From assembly GCF_010211745.1 (NCBI RefSeq), contig NZ_PDWQ01000002.1, positions 452,801-516,800 of the forward strand: a DNA stretch of 64,000 bases. Direction: 5' to 3'. This DNA is from Pseudoxanthomonas kalamensis DSM 18571 (lineage in GTDB: Bacteria; Pseudomonadota; Gammaproteobacteria; Xanthomonadales; Xanthomonadaceae). The translations under genes were made by a program, and so were the position numbers. This document shows, piece by piece, positions 52,175 to 62,106 of this stretch (position 1 is its first letter; each line of letters begins with the position of its first letter). Under the pieces are notes generated by a model. That model was not told the origin of the DNA, made no database searches, and worked only from the letters and a program-made list of their open reading frames with translations.

Positions 52175-52777
52175 TTACAGCCAGCCCTTCTGCCGCGCCA
52201 GCCGATAGGCCTCGATGCGGTTGCCGGCGCCAAGCTTCCCGATCGCCTCGGACAGATAGTTGCGCACGGTGCCCTGGGACAGGCTCAGCTGCGCGGCGAT
52301 GTCGCCGGCGGACTGGCCTTCGCCGGCCAGCCGCAGCACCTGGCGCTCGCGGTCGTTGAGCGGATCGGCGTCGGACCAGGCTTCCAGTGCCAGTTGCGGG
52401 TCGATCGCGCGGCCGCCGCGATGGACCTGACGCAAGGCCTCGGCCAGTTTCTCCACCGGCGCCTCCTTCAGCACGTAGCCGGACACGCCGGCATCCAGCG
52501 CCCGCCGCAGGTAGCCGCCGCGGGCGAAGGTGGTGACGATGACCACCTTGACCGGCAGTTCGTGGCGCTGGATCCGCTGCGCCAATTCCAGCCCGGTCAG
52601 TCCGGGCATCTCGATGTCGGTGATCAGGATGTCCGGCGCGAGGCGTTGCAGTTCGCGCCAGGCCGATTCGCCGTCGCCGGCACTGCCGATCACCTGCATG
52701 TCGGTCTCCATGTCCAGCAGCGCGGACAGCGCACCGCGCAGCATGGCCTGGTCTTCGGCCAGCAGGATCCGGATCAC
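52175..52777 (-). CDS. NarL/DesR-type response regulator
   Basis: A 200-residue regulator. The receiver domain has the acidic pocket LLAEDQ, the phosphoacceptor Asp54 in LITDIEMPGLTG, and the switch Thr/Lys in VTTFARGGYLRRAL and GYVLKEAP. The C-terminal LuxR-type HTH (about 138-197) has LNDREREQVL-like DRERQVLRLAGEGQSAGDIAA and LSLSQGTVRNYLSEAIGKLG. It is encoded 57 bases after its likely kinase and probably controls the divergent ABC-exporter operon. Confidence 0.92.
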   Translation of the reverse strand: MIRILLAEDQAMLRGALSALLDMETDMQVIGSAGDGESAWRELQRLAPDILITDIEMPGLTGLELAQRIQRHELPVKVVIVTTFARGGYLRRALDAGVSGYVLKEAPVEKLAEALRQVHRGGRAIDPQLALEAWSDADPLNDRERQVLRLAGEGQSAGDIAAQLSLSQGTVRNYLSEAIGKLGAGNRIEAYRLARQKGWL

Positions 52778-52834
52778 GGCGTGGACGGCGTTCTGCGCAT
52801 GCGGCGACGATAGCAGAGCCGTCGCCGCACCGAC

Positions 52835-54019
52835 TCATGGCTGTGGCAGCGTTTGCGGCTCCGTCAGCGCGGCTTCGGCGTGCGCCAGCGGGACGATGGC
52901 CTGCAGCCGGGTGCCGCGGCCGGGGACGGATTCGACCGTCAGCGTGCCGCCGAGCGCTTCGATCCGTTCGCGCATGCCGCTCAGCCCGTTGCCCGGTTCC
53001 AGCGCGCCGCCGCGACCATCGTCGCTGATGGCCAGCGCGACCTGTCCCGCGGACAGTCGCAGCGTCACCGTGGCGCGGCCGGCGCGCGCGTGGCGCTGGA
53101 TGTTGGTCACCGCTTCGCGCACGCACAGCGCCAACGCGGTTTCCAGCTCCGGCGGCAGGTTCACCGGGTCCAGTTCGTAGTCCAGATGCACGCCGTCGGT
53201 TTCCAGCAGCAGCCGCGCCGATGCCAGTTCCGCCGCCAGCCCGGCGGCACGGATGCCGCTGACCGCGCGTCGTACCTGCGACAGCGCATCGCGCGCTACT
53301 CGCGCCACTTCGTCGATCTCGCCGCGCGCGGCCCGTGGATCGCTCGACAGCAGCTTGCCGGCCAGTTCGGATTTCAGCGCCACCAGCGACAGCGTGTGCC
53401 CGAGCAGGTCGTGCAGGTCACGGCCGATGCGTTCGCGTTCGGCCAGTGCGGCCAGCCGCCGCACTTCGTCGTGGCTGAGCTTGAGCGCCGCATCCTTGCG
53501 CGCGACGTCGTACTCCACGTAGGAAACAATGCCGACCACTAGGGTCACCACCAGGATCGGCACCATCGCCGGCCACGGATAGCCCAGCCACAGGCCCTCG
53601 GCCAGCACCAGCGCATCCAGCAGCAGCAATACGATCAGATAGGTCCACAGCGAGCGCAGGCGCTCCGAATGCGGCAGCAGCACGCAGCCGAACACGAAAT
53701 AGGTCAGCCCCGACGGATACCAGGGCATCAATCCCAATCCCAGCGCGACGATGCACAGGGCATAGCCGTGCACCGCGCGCCGCGACACGGTCAGGATCTT
53801 CGTGTACAGCCACAGGAACAGCGGATACGACAGCAGGGTCAACAGCCACCAGCGACGGTCGTAGCCAACCGGCGAGAACACCGGGGTGACGAACACCCAC
53901 GCCGTCCACAGCAGGTGGATCATGTCGAACCATGGCGACTTGCCGTGCATCTTGCGGAACGCCGCCGAAGAATCCGGCGCCAGCGGGAACCATCGTTCGA
54001 GCAGTCCTGTGGAATTCAT
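52835..54019 (-). CDS. DesK-type sensor histidine kinase
   Basis: A 394-residue kinase. The start at 54019 gives a short N-terminus before about five membrane helices (residues about 35-180) with no large extracytoplasmic domain. The HisKA_3 dimerisation domain has ERERIGRDLHDLLGHTLS with phosphoaccepting His203. The ATPase domain has ALCVREAVTNIQRHA (N-box), ISDDGRG (G1) and GNGLSGMRERI (G2). Membrane-embedded sensors of this class respond to membrane state or to envelope-acting compounds. It is divergent from the HlyD-ABC operon. Confidence 0.92.
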   Translation of the reverse strand: MNSTGLLERWFPLAPDSSAAFRKMHGKSPWFDMIHLLWTAWVFVTPVFSPVGYDRRWWLLTLLSYPLFLWLYTKILTVSRRAVHGYALCIVALGLGLMPWYPSGLTYFVFGCVLLPHSERLRSLWTYLIVLLLLDALVLAEGLWLGYPWPAMVPILVVTLVVGIVSYVEYDVARKDAALKLSHDEVRRLAALAERERIGRDLHDLLGHTLSLVALKSELAGKLLSSDPRAARGEIDEVARVARDALSQVRRAVSGIRAAGLAAELASARLLLETDGVHLDYELDPVNLPPELETALALCVREAVTNIQRHARAGRATVTLRLSAGQVALAISDDGRGGALEPGNGLSGMRERIEALGGTLTVESVPGRGTRLQAIVPLAHAEAALTEPQTLPQP

Positions 54020-54193
54020 TGCATGCGGTCCGCTACGGCTTTCGGGCAGGTCCAGGCGCCACAATCCGGCGCAAACAGGCGTAATCGACGATACGCCTGC
54101 ATTGGCAGGCATCCATGATCGCACCTTCGCGATCCGTCGCCTCCGGCACGCCGGCATGCTGCGCCGACGGCGTCACATCCTGCAGTCGGCGAC

Positions 54194-54212
54194 GTCATGC
54201 CATTCGCATGAC
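54194..54212. promoter_or_regulatory. Perfect inverted repeat, probable response-regulator operator
   Basis: GTCATGC-N5-GCATGAC, with 7-base perfect arms, lies in the divergent region between the kinase and exporter genes. A TAGACT hexamer at 54245-54250 could be the -10 of the exporter promoter; no good -35 is seen, so the repeat sits where an activator of the NarL/DesR type would bind. DesR-like proteins bind such dyads; the pairing here is inference. Confidence 0.55.
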
Positions 54213-54318
54213 AAACCTCACCTGCACGCTCCCGCCCGCATCCCTAGACTGCGCCACGTGACCTGCGCGCCGTCCGCGTCCACACTGTGCGTTCCGCCAT
54301 CCGATCCCGTCCTTGCCG

Positions 54319-55554
54319 ATGAATACCCCCGCCGACCTGCTGAACGAGCTCCGCATCGACCGCAAACCGCCACCACCGCAGACCTCGCGGCGCGGTCTGT
54401 GGATCGCACTGGGCGTGGCCGTCGCCGTACTGGCCCTGGCGGCGCTGGCCTGGGCCTGGTTCAGCCGCGACACCGCGGTCGAGGTGCAGACCGCGCCGGT
54501 GGTGGCGCTGGGCAACGGCGGCGCCTCGGCGTCGGTACTCGACGCCACCGGCTACGTGGTCGCCCGCCGCATGGCCACCGTTTCGGCCAAGGTCACCGGC
54601 CGCGTGCGCGAGGTGCTGATCGAGGAAGGCCAACGGGTCGAAGAAGGCCAGCTGCTGGCCACGCTGGACCCGATCGACGCCGATGCCGCACGCGCACTGG
54701 CCACCGCGCAGCTGAGCGCGGCGCGTAGCCAGGTCGAAAGCGTGCAGGCGCAACTGTCCGAAGCCGAAGCCAACGCGCGCCGCCTGTCCACCCTGGTGCA
54801 ACAGCAGCTGGTTTCGCGCGCGCAGTACGACCAGGCCGTGGCCACCCGCGACTCGCTGCGCGCACAGTTGCTGACCGCGCAGCGCAACGCCAAAGTCGCC
54901 GGCGAAAGCCTGCGGATCGCCGACATCGGCGTCGACAACACCGTGGTCCGCGCACCATTCGCCGGCGTGGTGATCGCCAAGGCCGCACAACCGGGCGAGA
55001 TCGTCTCACCGCTGGCCACCGGCGGCTACACCCGCACCGGCATCGGCACCATCGTCGACATGGATTCGCTGGAAGTCGAAGTCGACGTCAACGAGTCCTA
55101 CATCGGTCGCGTGCAGCCGGGCATGCCGGTGCAGGCAGTACTGAATGCCTACGCCGACTGGAAGATCCCCGCCGAGGTCATCGCCATCATCCCGACCGCC
55201 GACCGCAGCAAGGCCACGGTCAAGGTCCGCATCGCGCTGAAGACCAAGGATGCGCGCATCGTGCCCGACATGGGCGTGCGGGTCAGTTTCCTGGAAGCGC
55301 CGGAGGACGACGCAAAGCAGGAGCCGCAGGGTGTGCGCGTTCCGGCCGAAGCGATCGTCCAGCGCGACGGCGCGGACAGCGCGCTGGTCGTCGGCGACGA
55401 CGACACCGTCGAAGTCCGCACGCTGAAACTGGGCCGCGAACTGGACGATGGCCGTCAGGTGCTGCAAGGCCTCACGCCCGGCGAAACCGTCGTGCTCTCC
55501 CCGTCCGACGAACTGCAGGACGGCGCCAAGGTGAAACCAGCGCCCGAATCATGA
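54319..55554 (+). CDS. HlyD/MacA-type periplasmic adaptor
   Basis: A 411-residue membrane-fusion protein. One N-terminal helix (about 25-48) anchors it; a lipoyl-like half motif TGYVVARRMATVSAKVTGRV and its partner VRAPFAGVVIAKAAQPGEIV flank an alpha-helical hairpin (about 120-195), and a beta-barrel domain follows. It bridges the ABC permeases to an outer-membrane channel not encoded here. It starts the four-gene exporter unit; the ATG at 54319 was preferred over a TTG two codons earlier. Confidence 0.9.
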   Translation: MNTPADLLNELRIDRKPPPPQTSRRGLWIALGVAVAVLALAALAWAWFSRDTAVEVQTAPVVALGNGGASASVLDATGYVVARRMATVSAKVTGRVREVLIEEGQRVEEGQLLATLDPIDADAARALATAQLSAARSQVESVQAQLSEAEANARRLSTLVQQQLVSRAQYDQAVATRDSLRAQLLTAQRNAKVAGESLRIADIGVDNTVVRAPFAGVVIAKAAQPGEIVSPLATGGYTRTGIGTIVDMDSLEVEVDVNESYIGRVQPGMPVQAVLNAYADWKIPAEVIAIIPTADRSKATVKVRIALKTKDARIVPDMGVRVSFLEAPEDDAKQEPQGVRVPAEAIVQRDGADSALVVGDDDTVEVRTLKLGRELDDGRQVLQGLTPGETVVLSPSDELQDGAKVKPAPES

Positions 55555-55616
55555 CGCGCCGCACCTGCGGTTCGCGCCCCGCCCCGACCACTTACTTTCC
55601 ACAAAGGTAAATCGCC

Positions 55617-56309
<693 letters not shown>

Positions 56310-56321
56310 CCGGAGGCCGCC

Positions 56322-57482
56322 ATGAAATATTTCTCGCTGATCTGGTCGGCGCTTTTTCGCAGCAAGACGCGCACGTTGCTGACCCTGCTGTCGGTGGTCG
56401 CCGCCTTCCTGCTGTTCGGTTTGCTGGACTCGGTGCGGGTGGCATTCAATTCCGGCGGCAGCGTGGCCGGCGCCGACCGCCTGGTGGTCGCCTCGCGACT
56501 GTCGATCACGCAGATGCTGCCCTACCGCCTGCTACCGCAGATCGAAGCCACTCCCGGAGTGAAGCAGGCGACCTATGCCGCCTGGTTCGGCGGCATCTAC
56601 AAGGACCCGAAGAATTTCTTCCCGAACTTTTCGGTCGGTCCCGGCTATCTTGAGATGTATCCCGAATACGTCATCGACCCGGCGCAGGTGAAGGCCTGGG
56701 AAGCCGACCGCACCGGCGCCATCGTCGGCGAAACCCTCGCCAAACGCTTCGACTGGAAGATCGGCGACACCATCCCGCTGCAGGCGACGATTTTCCCGCA
56801 GAAGGACGGCAGCAATGCCTGGCCTTTGACCCTGCGCGGCACCTTCAAGCTGGCCGACAGCAAGCGCAAGGGCGAAGAAAACCAGCTGATGTTCCACTGG
56901 AAGTATTTCGACGAGGCCAACCAGTACGTCAACGGCCAGGTCGGCTGGTACATGGTCAAGCTCGACAACGTCGATCACGCTACCCGGGTGGCCAAGGCCG
57001 TCGACGCCATCTCGCAGAATTCCGAACACGAGACCAAGACCCAGACCGAGCAGGCGTTCAACCAGGCCTTCGCCAAGCAGTTCGCCGACATCGGCCTGAT
57101 CGTCACCGCCATCATGGGCGCGGTGTTCTTCACCCTGCTGCTGCTGACCGGCAACACGATGGCGCAGGCGGTCCGCGAGCGCATTCCGGAACTGGCCGTG
57201 TTGAAGACCCTCGGTTTCACCAACCGTACCGTGCTGGTGCTGGTGCTGGTGGAGTCGGTGCTGCTTATCGTGCTGGGCGGCATGATCGGCATGGGTCTGG
57301 CCGCAGTGATCGTGCCGATCGTCAGCGGTGCCAGCAACGGGATGATCTCCCTGCCCAGCATCCCGACCCAGACCTGGCTGGTTGGCCTGGCCCTGATGGC
57401 CGGCATCGGCCTGATTGTCGGTGCGCTGCCCGCAATGCGGGCGATGCGCCTGAAGATCGTCGATGCGCTGGCCGGGCGGTAG
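56322..57482 (+). CDS. FtsX-like ABC permease 1
   Basis: A 386-residue permease with the MacB/FtsX plan: helix 1 (about 17-38), a periplasmic domain (about 40-260) and three helices at about 262-285, 312-335 and 350-372. RERIPELAVLKTLGFTNRTVLVLVL is the conserved coupling helix region that contacts the ATPase. It starts 12 bases after the ATPase gene and ends 10 bases before the second permease. Confidence 0.9.
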   Translation: MKYFSLIWSALFRSKTRTLLTLLSVVAAFLLFGLLDSVRVAFNSGGSVAGADRLVVASRLSITQMLPYRLLPQIEATPGVKQATYAAWFGGIYKDPKNFFPNFSVGPGYLEMYPEYVIDPAQVKAWEADRTGAIVGETLAKRFDWKIGDTIPLQATIFPQKDGSNAWPLTLRGTFKLADSKRKGEENQLMFHWKYFDEANQYVNGQVGWYMVKLDNVDHATRVAKAVDAISQNSEHETKTQTEQAFNQAFAKQFADIGLIVTAIMGAVFFTLLLLTGNTMAQAVRERIPELAVLKTLGFTNRTVLVLVLVESVLLIVLGGMIGMGLAAVIVPIVSGASNGMISLPSIPTQTWLVGLALMAGIGLIVGALPAMRAMRLKIVDALAGR

Positions 57483-57492
57483 GAGAACAGAC

Positions 57493-58950
57493 ATGTCCTT
57501 TATCAAAACGTTTATTTATCAGATCGGCCACGTTCTGCATCTGATTCTCGGCTTTGGGAATGCACAACGAGGCCAACGAATCTCCATGTTCCTGAAGCAG
57601 CTGCCCCTTTGGCTGCTCGGACTGGGCGATGTCAATCGGGGCAGAAGATTCTTGTCCACTCTGACTGCGTTGATTCTGCTCGCCGCAGGCCTGGCCGCGT
57701 GGATCATGCTGCCCTGGCAGGGCGCCGTGATCGCGGCGCTGCTGCTCGGACTGTGGCTGGCCTTCACCCGCAGCGGGCGGCTGGCGCTGGCGGCCACCGG
57801 CATCGGCATCGCCAGCCTGCCGCAGCGCTGGGGCGCCTCGTCGGTGATCGTGGTCGGCATCGCCGGCGTGGTCGGCGTGCTGGTGGCCATGCTGGCGATG
57901 GGCGAAGGCTTTTCCGCCACGCTGAAGCAGACCGGCAGCGAAGACACCGCCATCGTGCTGCGCGGCGGATCGCAGGCCGAAACCAATTCGGTCATCACCC
58001 GCGACCAGGTGCCGCTGCTGTCGACCCTGCCCGGAATCGCCAAGGATGCCGATGGCCATGCGGTGCTGTCGCCGGAACTGTCGCAGGTCGTCAACCTGCC
58101 CACCGCCGGCAGCGGCGAAGACGCCAATGCGCAGTTCCGCGGCATCAACGAGGCCGCGTGGGCGGTGCGTCCGAAGGTGAAGATCATCGAGGGCCGCAAG
58201 TTCGAACCGGGCCTGCGCGAGATCGTCGTCGGCCAGGGCGCCAAGGGCCAATACCGCGGACTGGATGTCGGCAAGACGCTACGGCTGGGCAACCAGGACT
58301 GGACCGTGGTCGGCGTGTTCGCCTCCGGCGACGCGCACGACTCGGAGCTGTGGACCGACACCGAAACCCTGGCCTCGGCCTACAGCCGTCCAGCCTTCCA
58401 GTCGGTCACCGTGCGCACCGAGGGCAAGGCCGGCTTCGACCAGTTCAAGGCCGCCGTCGATGGCGACCCGCGCCTGAAGCTGGACGTGCTGACCACGAGC
58501 GACTACTACACCAAGCAATCCTCGGGACTTACCGCGCTGATCCGCATCCTCGGCACGGTGATCGGCACGATCATGGCGATCGGCGCGGTATTCGGCGCGC
58601 TGAACACCATGTACGCGGCCGTCGCCGGGCGCGCACGCGAGATCGCCACGATGCGCGCGATCGGTTTCCGCGGCCTGCCGGTAGTGGTGGCGGTGATGCT
58701 GGAAACGATGCTGCTGGCGCTGCTGGGCGGACTGCTGGGCGGACTGGTCGCCTGGGTGGTGTTCAACGGCTACAGCGTAGCCACGCTGGGCGCGAACTTC
58801 AGCCAGGTGATGTTCGAGTTCAAGGTCACGCCGGCGCTGTTGTGGGGCGGGCTGAAATGGGCGCTGGCGATTGGCCTGGTCGGTGGCCTGTTCCCGGCCC
58901 TGCGCGCCGCGCGGCTGCCGATCACGACAGCATTGCGCACAACAGTGTGA
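57493..58950 (+). CDS. FtsX-like ABC permease 2 with N-terminal extension
   Basis: A 485-residue permease. The start at 57493 follows AGGAG. Residues about 125-485 are a normal MacB/FtsX permease, including RAREIATMRAIGFRGLPVVVAVML and a C-terminal PALRAARLPITTALR. The first about 115 residues add an unusual amphipathic start (MSFIKTFIYQIGHVLHLIL) and two extra hydrophobic segments (about 55-73 and 75-90) not found in permease 1. The first 200 bases use more A/T-rich codons than the rest, so the extension may have a different origin. Confidence 0.88.
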   Translation: MSFIKTFIYQIGHVLHLILGFGNAQRGQRISMFLKQLPLWLLGLGDVNRGRRFLSTLTALILLAAGLAAWIMLPWQGAVIAALLLGLWLAFTRSGRLALAATGIGIASLPQRWGASSVIVVGIAGVVGVLVAMLAMGEGFSATLKQTGSEDTAIVLRGGSQAETNSVITRDQVPLLSTLPGIAKDADGHAVLSPELSQVVNLPTAGSGEDANAQFRGINEAAWAVRPKVKIIEGRKFEPGLREIVVGQGAKGQYRGLDVGKTLRLGNQDWTVVGVFASGDAHDSELWTDTETLASAYSRPAFQSVTVRTEGKAGFDQFKAAVDGDPRLKLDVLTTSDYYTKQSSGLTALIRILGTVIGTIMAIGAVFGALNTMYAAVAGRAREIATMRAIGFRGLPVVVAVMLETMLLALLGGLLGGLVAWVVFNGYSVATLGANFSQVMFEFKVTPALLWGGLKWALAIGLVGGLFPALRAARLPITTALRTTV

Positions 58951-58958
58951 TCCTACTC

Positions 58959-58980
58959 GGAGCCGGTGCTTGCCGGCTCC
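58959..58980. terminator. Hairpin between convergent permease and dapA
   Basis: A perfect 8-bp stem GGAGCCGG / CCGGCTCC with a six-base loop, eight bases after the permease stop and just before the dapA end. Its place between convergent genes suggests a bidirectional terminator; no T-run. Confidence 0.6.
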
Positions 58981-59003
58981 GCTGCGATACCGGCTGCGCG
59001 GGA

Positions 59004-59906
59004 TCAGCCGTCCAGCAGACCGGCTTCGCGCAGCGCGGCTTCCAGCTTCGGTTGGTTGCCGGCGTCCAGTTCGGTCATCGGCAGGCGCAGGGTGCCGCCG
59101 CACAGGCCCATGCGCACCATCGCCCACTTGACCGGGATCGGGTTGGCTTCGACGAACAACTGCTTGTGCACCGGCAGCAGGCGCATCTGGATGGCCATTG
59201 CTTCGCGCACGTTGCCGGCCAGGGCCGCCATGCACATTTCATGCATCAAGCGGGGGGCCACGTTGGCGGTCACGCTGATGTTTCCCTGGCCGCCGCACAG
59301 CATCAGCGCCACCGCGGTGGCGTCGTCGCCGGAGTACACGGCAAAGGCTTCCGGCTTCTCGCGGATCAGCCACAGCGCGCGTTCGATGTTGCCGGTGGCT
59401 TCCTTGATGCCGACGATACCGGGCACTTGCGCCAGCCGCAGCACGGTGTCGTGCTGCATGTCGGCGACCGAACGGCCGGGCACATTGTACAGCACGATCG
59501 GCAGGTCGCCGGTCGCCTCGGCGATCGCCCTGAAATGGCGGTACTGCCCTTCCTGACCGGGCTTGTTGTAGTACGGCACCACCTGCAACTGGCTGTCGGC
59601 GCCGACCTGGCGCGCGTATTTAGCCAGGGCGATCGCCTCGGCGGTGGAATTGGCGCCGCAACCGGCCATGACCGATACCCGTCCGGCAGCCTGTTCGACC
59701 GCCACCCGGATGATCTCGCAATGCTCGTCGACATCGACCGTGGGCGATTCGCCGGTGGTGCCGACCACGCCGATGCAATCGGTGCCTTCGGCAACATGCC
59801 AATTGATCAGCTTGCGCAGGGTGGCGTAATCGACGCGGCCGTCTTCAAGCATGGGGGTGACAAGCGCGACGATGCTGCCGCGGGGACTGGCATGGGAAGA
59901 CGTCAT
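59004..59906 (-). CDS. dapA: 4-hydroxy-tetrahydrodipicolinate synthase
   Basis: A 300-residue TIM-barrel lyase condensing pyruvate with aspartate semialdehyde in lysine and diaminopimelate synthesis. Features: [51 protein letters not shown] with the catalytic Tyr, and the Schiff-base lysine in [11 protein letters not shown]. Length and motifs are standard DapA. It converges with the exporter operon and is divergent from an alpha/beta hydrolase gene. Confidence 0.94.
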   Translation of the reverse strand: MTSSHASPRGSIVALVTPMLEDGRVDYATLRKLINWHVAEGTDCIGVVGTTGESPTVDVDEHCEIIRVAVEQAAGRVSVMAGCGANSTAEAIALAKYARQVGADSQLQVVPYYNKPGQEGQYRHFRAIAEATGDLPIVLYNVPGRSVADMQHDTVLRLAQVPGIVGIKEATGNIERALWLIREKPEAFAVYSGDDATAVALMLCGGQGNISVTANVAPRLMHEMCMAALAGNVREAMAIQMRLLPVHKQLFVEANPIPVKWAMVRMGLCGGTLRLPMTELDAGNQPKLEAALREAGLLDG

Positions 59907-60094
59907 GTCGATACCGGAAAGTTGCAGGGTCTGGGGGAACGGGAGCCGCCAATTCTAGCGGTTAAGCCGAATGCAGCTGCGACGGCGGAACAATCGCGGC
60001 TGAATTGTCATCGTTTTGTCACCGTAATGCGATAGCGCCGGCGGTCGCGGGTGCGTAGATTCGCCTGTCCGTTCGACGACAACCCCCATCCCCC

Positions 60095-61195
60095 ATGCTC
60101 CGCCATCTGCTGTTGCTGGCGTGCGCCGGCCTGTGGCTGGCCGGCCAGGCTTTCACCTCCGACTCGACCTCGCTCAGCGAGCGCATCGTCGCGCCCGGCG
60201 GCAGTTCGCCGCTGATCCCGCGCGAGCGGCTGGACGCGATGCTGGCCGCCCTGCCAAGCCGCAGCGGCCTGGTCGACACCCCGGCCGGGGTGCCGATCTT
60301 CTGGCGCGCCATCGATCCGGGCGATTACCGCCTGCACTACGCCTACTACCCTGCCTCGCCGACCCGTACGCGCGCCGACTTCGAGCTGGACTTCCTTGCG
60401 CCAGCCGCAACCGCAGCGGCACCGCGCGGAACGGTGATCCTGCTGCACGGCTGGATGATGGACGGCGATTCGATGCTGCCGTGGGCACTGCAACTGGCCC
60501 AGGCCGGCTATCGCAGCATCAGCCTGGACCTGCGCAACCACGGCCATTCCGGCGGCGGGCCGGCCGGTTACGGCACCCGCGAGGCCGAAGACGTGGCCGC
60601 GGTGATCGCCGCCCTGCGCGCACGCGGCGAGATCCGCGGCCCGCTGTACCTGTTCGGCGTGTCCTACGGCGCGGCGACCGCACTGTTCACCGCCGACCGC
60701 CTCGGCGACCAGGTGGCGGGCGTGGTGGCGATGGAATCGTTTGCCAATGCCGGCCGTGGCATCCGCGACATGGTCCCGCACATGCTGTCGGGCGATCCGA
60801 AGGGGCTGAAAGCGCAGGCGACCCTGCAACTGGCGCGCTGGCGCTATGGCGACCAGAACCTGGATGCGGTGATCGCCGCCGCCGACCGCAAGCTGGACGT
60901 GGACCTGGACCGGATCGACGTGACCGCCGCGCTGGCCGACACCCGCGCCTGCGTGCTGCTGGTGCACGGACGCAACGACCGCCACATCCCCGTCCAGCAT
61001 GGCCGCGCGCTGGCGTTGGCTTCGCCGCGCGCGCGCTATCTGGAAGTTCCCGGCGAGGACCACCTGACCCTGCCGATGCGGATGGACGAACTGGGTCCGG
61101 TGGTCGATGGCTGGCTGGCCCGCACCGCCGGTGATGGCGACGGCGCCAGTTGTCCGCAAGCGCCGAAACGCCTGCCGGTGCCGCACCGGGTCTGA
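60095..61195 (+). CDS. Alpha/beta hydrolase (serine hydrolase)
   Basis: A 366-residue exported or membrane-anchored hydrolase. A hydrophobic N-terminus (MLRHLLLLACAGLWLAG) looks like a signal peptide or lipoprotein-like anchor. The hydrolase core has the oxyanion strand VILLHGWMMDG, the nucleophile Ser190 in FGVSYGAAT, the acid in LVHGRNDRHIP and the catalytic His in VPGEDHLTLP. The reaction (esterase or peptidase) cannot be read. It ends eight bases from the converging RarD-type gene. Confidence 0.85.
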   Translation: MLRHLLLLACAGLWLAGQAFTSDSTSLSERIVAPGGSSPLIPRERLDAMLAALPSRSGLVDTPAGVPIFWRAIDPGDYRLHYAYYPASPTRTRADFELDFLAPAATAAAPRGTVILLHGWMMDGDSMLPWALQLAQAGYRSISLDLRNHGHSGGGPAGYGTREAEDVAAVIAALRARGEIRGPLYLFGVSYGAATALFTADRLGDQVAGVVAMESFANAGRGIRDMVPHMLSGDPKGLKAQATLQLARWRYGDQNLDAVIAAADRKLDVDLDRIDVTAALADTRACVLLVHGRNDRHIPVQHGRALALASPRARYLEVPGEDHLTLPMRMDELGPVVDGWLARTAGDGDGASCPQAPKRLPVPHRV

Positions 61196-61203
61196 GCGTC
61201 GGC

Positions 61204-62106
61204 TCAGCCCTGCGCCGGCGCGATCCGCCGCGACCGGCGCAGGCCGTCAGCCGCGAACACTGCCAGCCCCAGCCAGATCGCGGCAAAGCCGATCGCCTGC
61301 GATGCATTGAAGGGCTCGCGCAGCACCAACACGCCGATCAGGAACTGCAGGGTCGGCGCGATGTACTGCAACAGGCCAACCAGCGACAGCGGAATCCGGC
61401 GCACACCGTAGGCGAAGCCGATCAGCGGGATCGCGGTCACCACCCCGCCGAACACCAGCAGCGCGTCGATGCCCAGGCCCCAGTCGCCGGCGAAACCGCC
61501 ACCATGCCCACGTTCGCACCACAGCACGTAGCCCAGCGCCGGCAACACCAGGTACAGGCTTTCCACTCCCAGCCCGGCCACCGCATCCACCGCCAGCAAC
61601 TTGCGCAACAGTCCGTACAGGCCGAACGACAGCGCCAGCCCCAGCGCGATCCACGGCGGCGCGCCAGCATGCCAGCCCAGCCAGGCCACGCCCAGCGCTG
61701 CGCAGGCCACCGCCAGCCACTGCACCCGGTTCAGCCGTTCGTGCAGCACCAGCACGCCCAGCACCACGTTGAGCAGCGGATTGATGAAATAGCCCAAGCT
61801 GGTTTCGACCACATGGCCGGCATTGACCGCCCAGATGTACAGGCCCCAGTTGAACGCGATCAGCAGGCTGCTCACGCCCAGCAGGGCCAGCGTGCGCGGA
61901 CGCGCGACGATCGCGCGCAGCCAGCGCAAGCCATCGCGCAGCAGCAGCCAGCCGACAACCAGCAACGCGCTCCAGACGATCCGGTGGGCGATGATCTGCA
62001 GCGACGGCACCGCCTTGAGCAAGAGCCAGTACAGCGGCACCACACCCCACAGCGCGAACGCGCCGGCGGTGATCGCCAACCCCTTGCGGTCCAGCGCGGC
62101 GCTCAT
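61204..62106 (-). CDS. rarD: RarD-type EamA permease
   Basis: A 300-residue transporter with ten membrane helices in two five-helix repeats. KGLAITAGAFALWGVVPLYWLLLKAV is the RarD opening (residues 8-33), and ETSLGYFINPLLNVVLGVLVLHERL is the conserved repeat junction. RarD proteins are drug/metabolite-superfamily exporters; the substrate is unknown. The start at 62106 overlaps the stop of the upstream EamA gene (ATGA), so the two are coupled. The longer in-frame extension over that gene is not coding in this frame. Confidence 0.9.
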   Translation of the reverse strand: MSAALDRKGLAITAGAFALWGVVPLYWLLLKAVPSLQIIAHRIVWSALLVVGWLLLRDGLRWLRAIVARPRTLALLGVSSLLIAFNWGLYIWAVNAGHVVETSLGYFINPLLNVVLGVLVLHERLNRVQWLAVACAALGVAWLGWHAGAPPWIALGLALSFGLYGLLRKLLAVDAVAGLGVESLYLVLPALGYVLWCERGHGGGFAGDWGLGIDALLVFGGVVTAIPLIGFAYGVRRIPLSLVGLLQYIAPTLQFLIGVLVLREPFNASQAIGFAAIWLGLAVFAADGLRRSRRIAPAQG

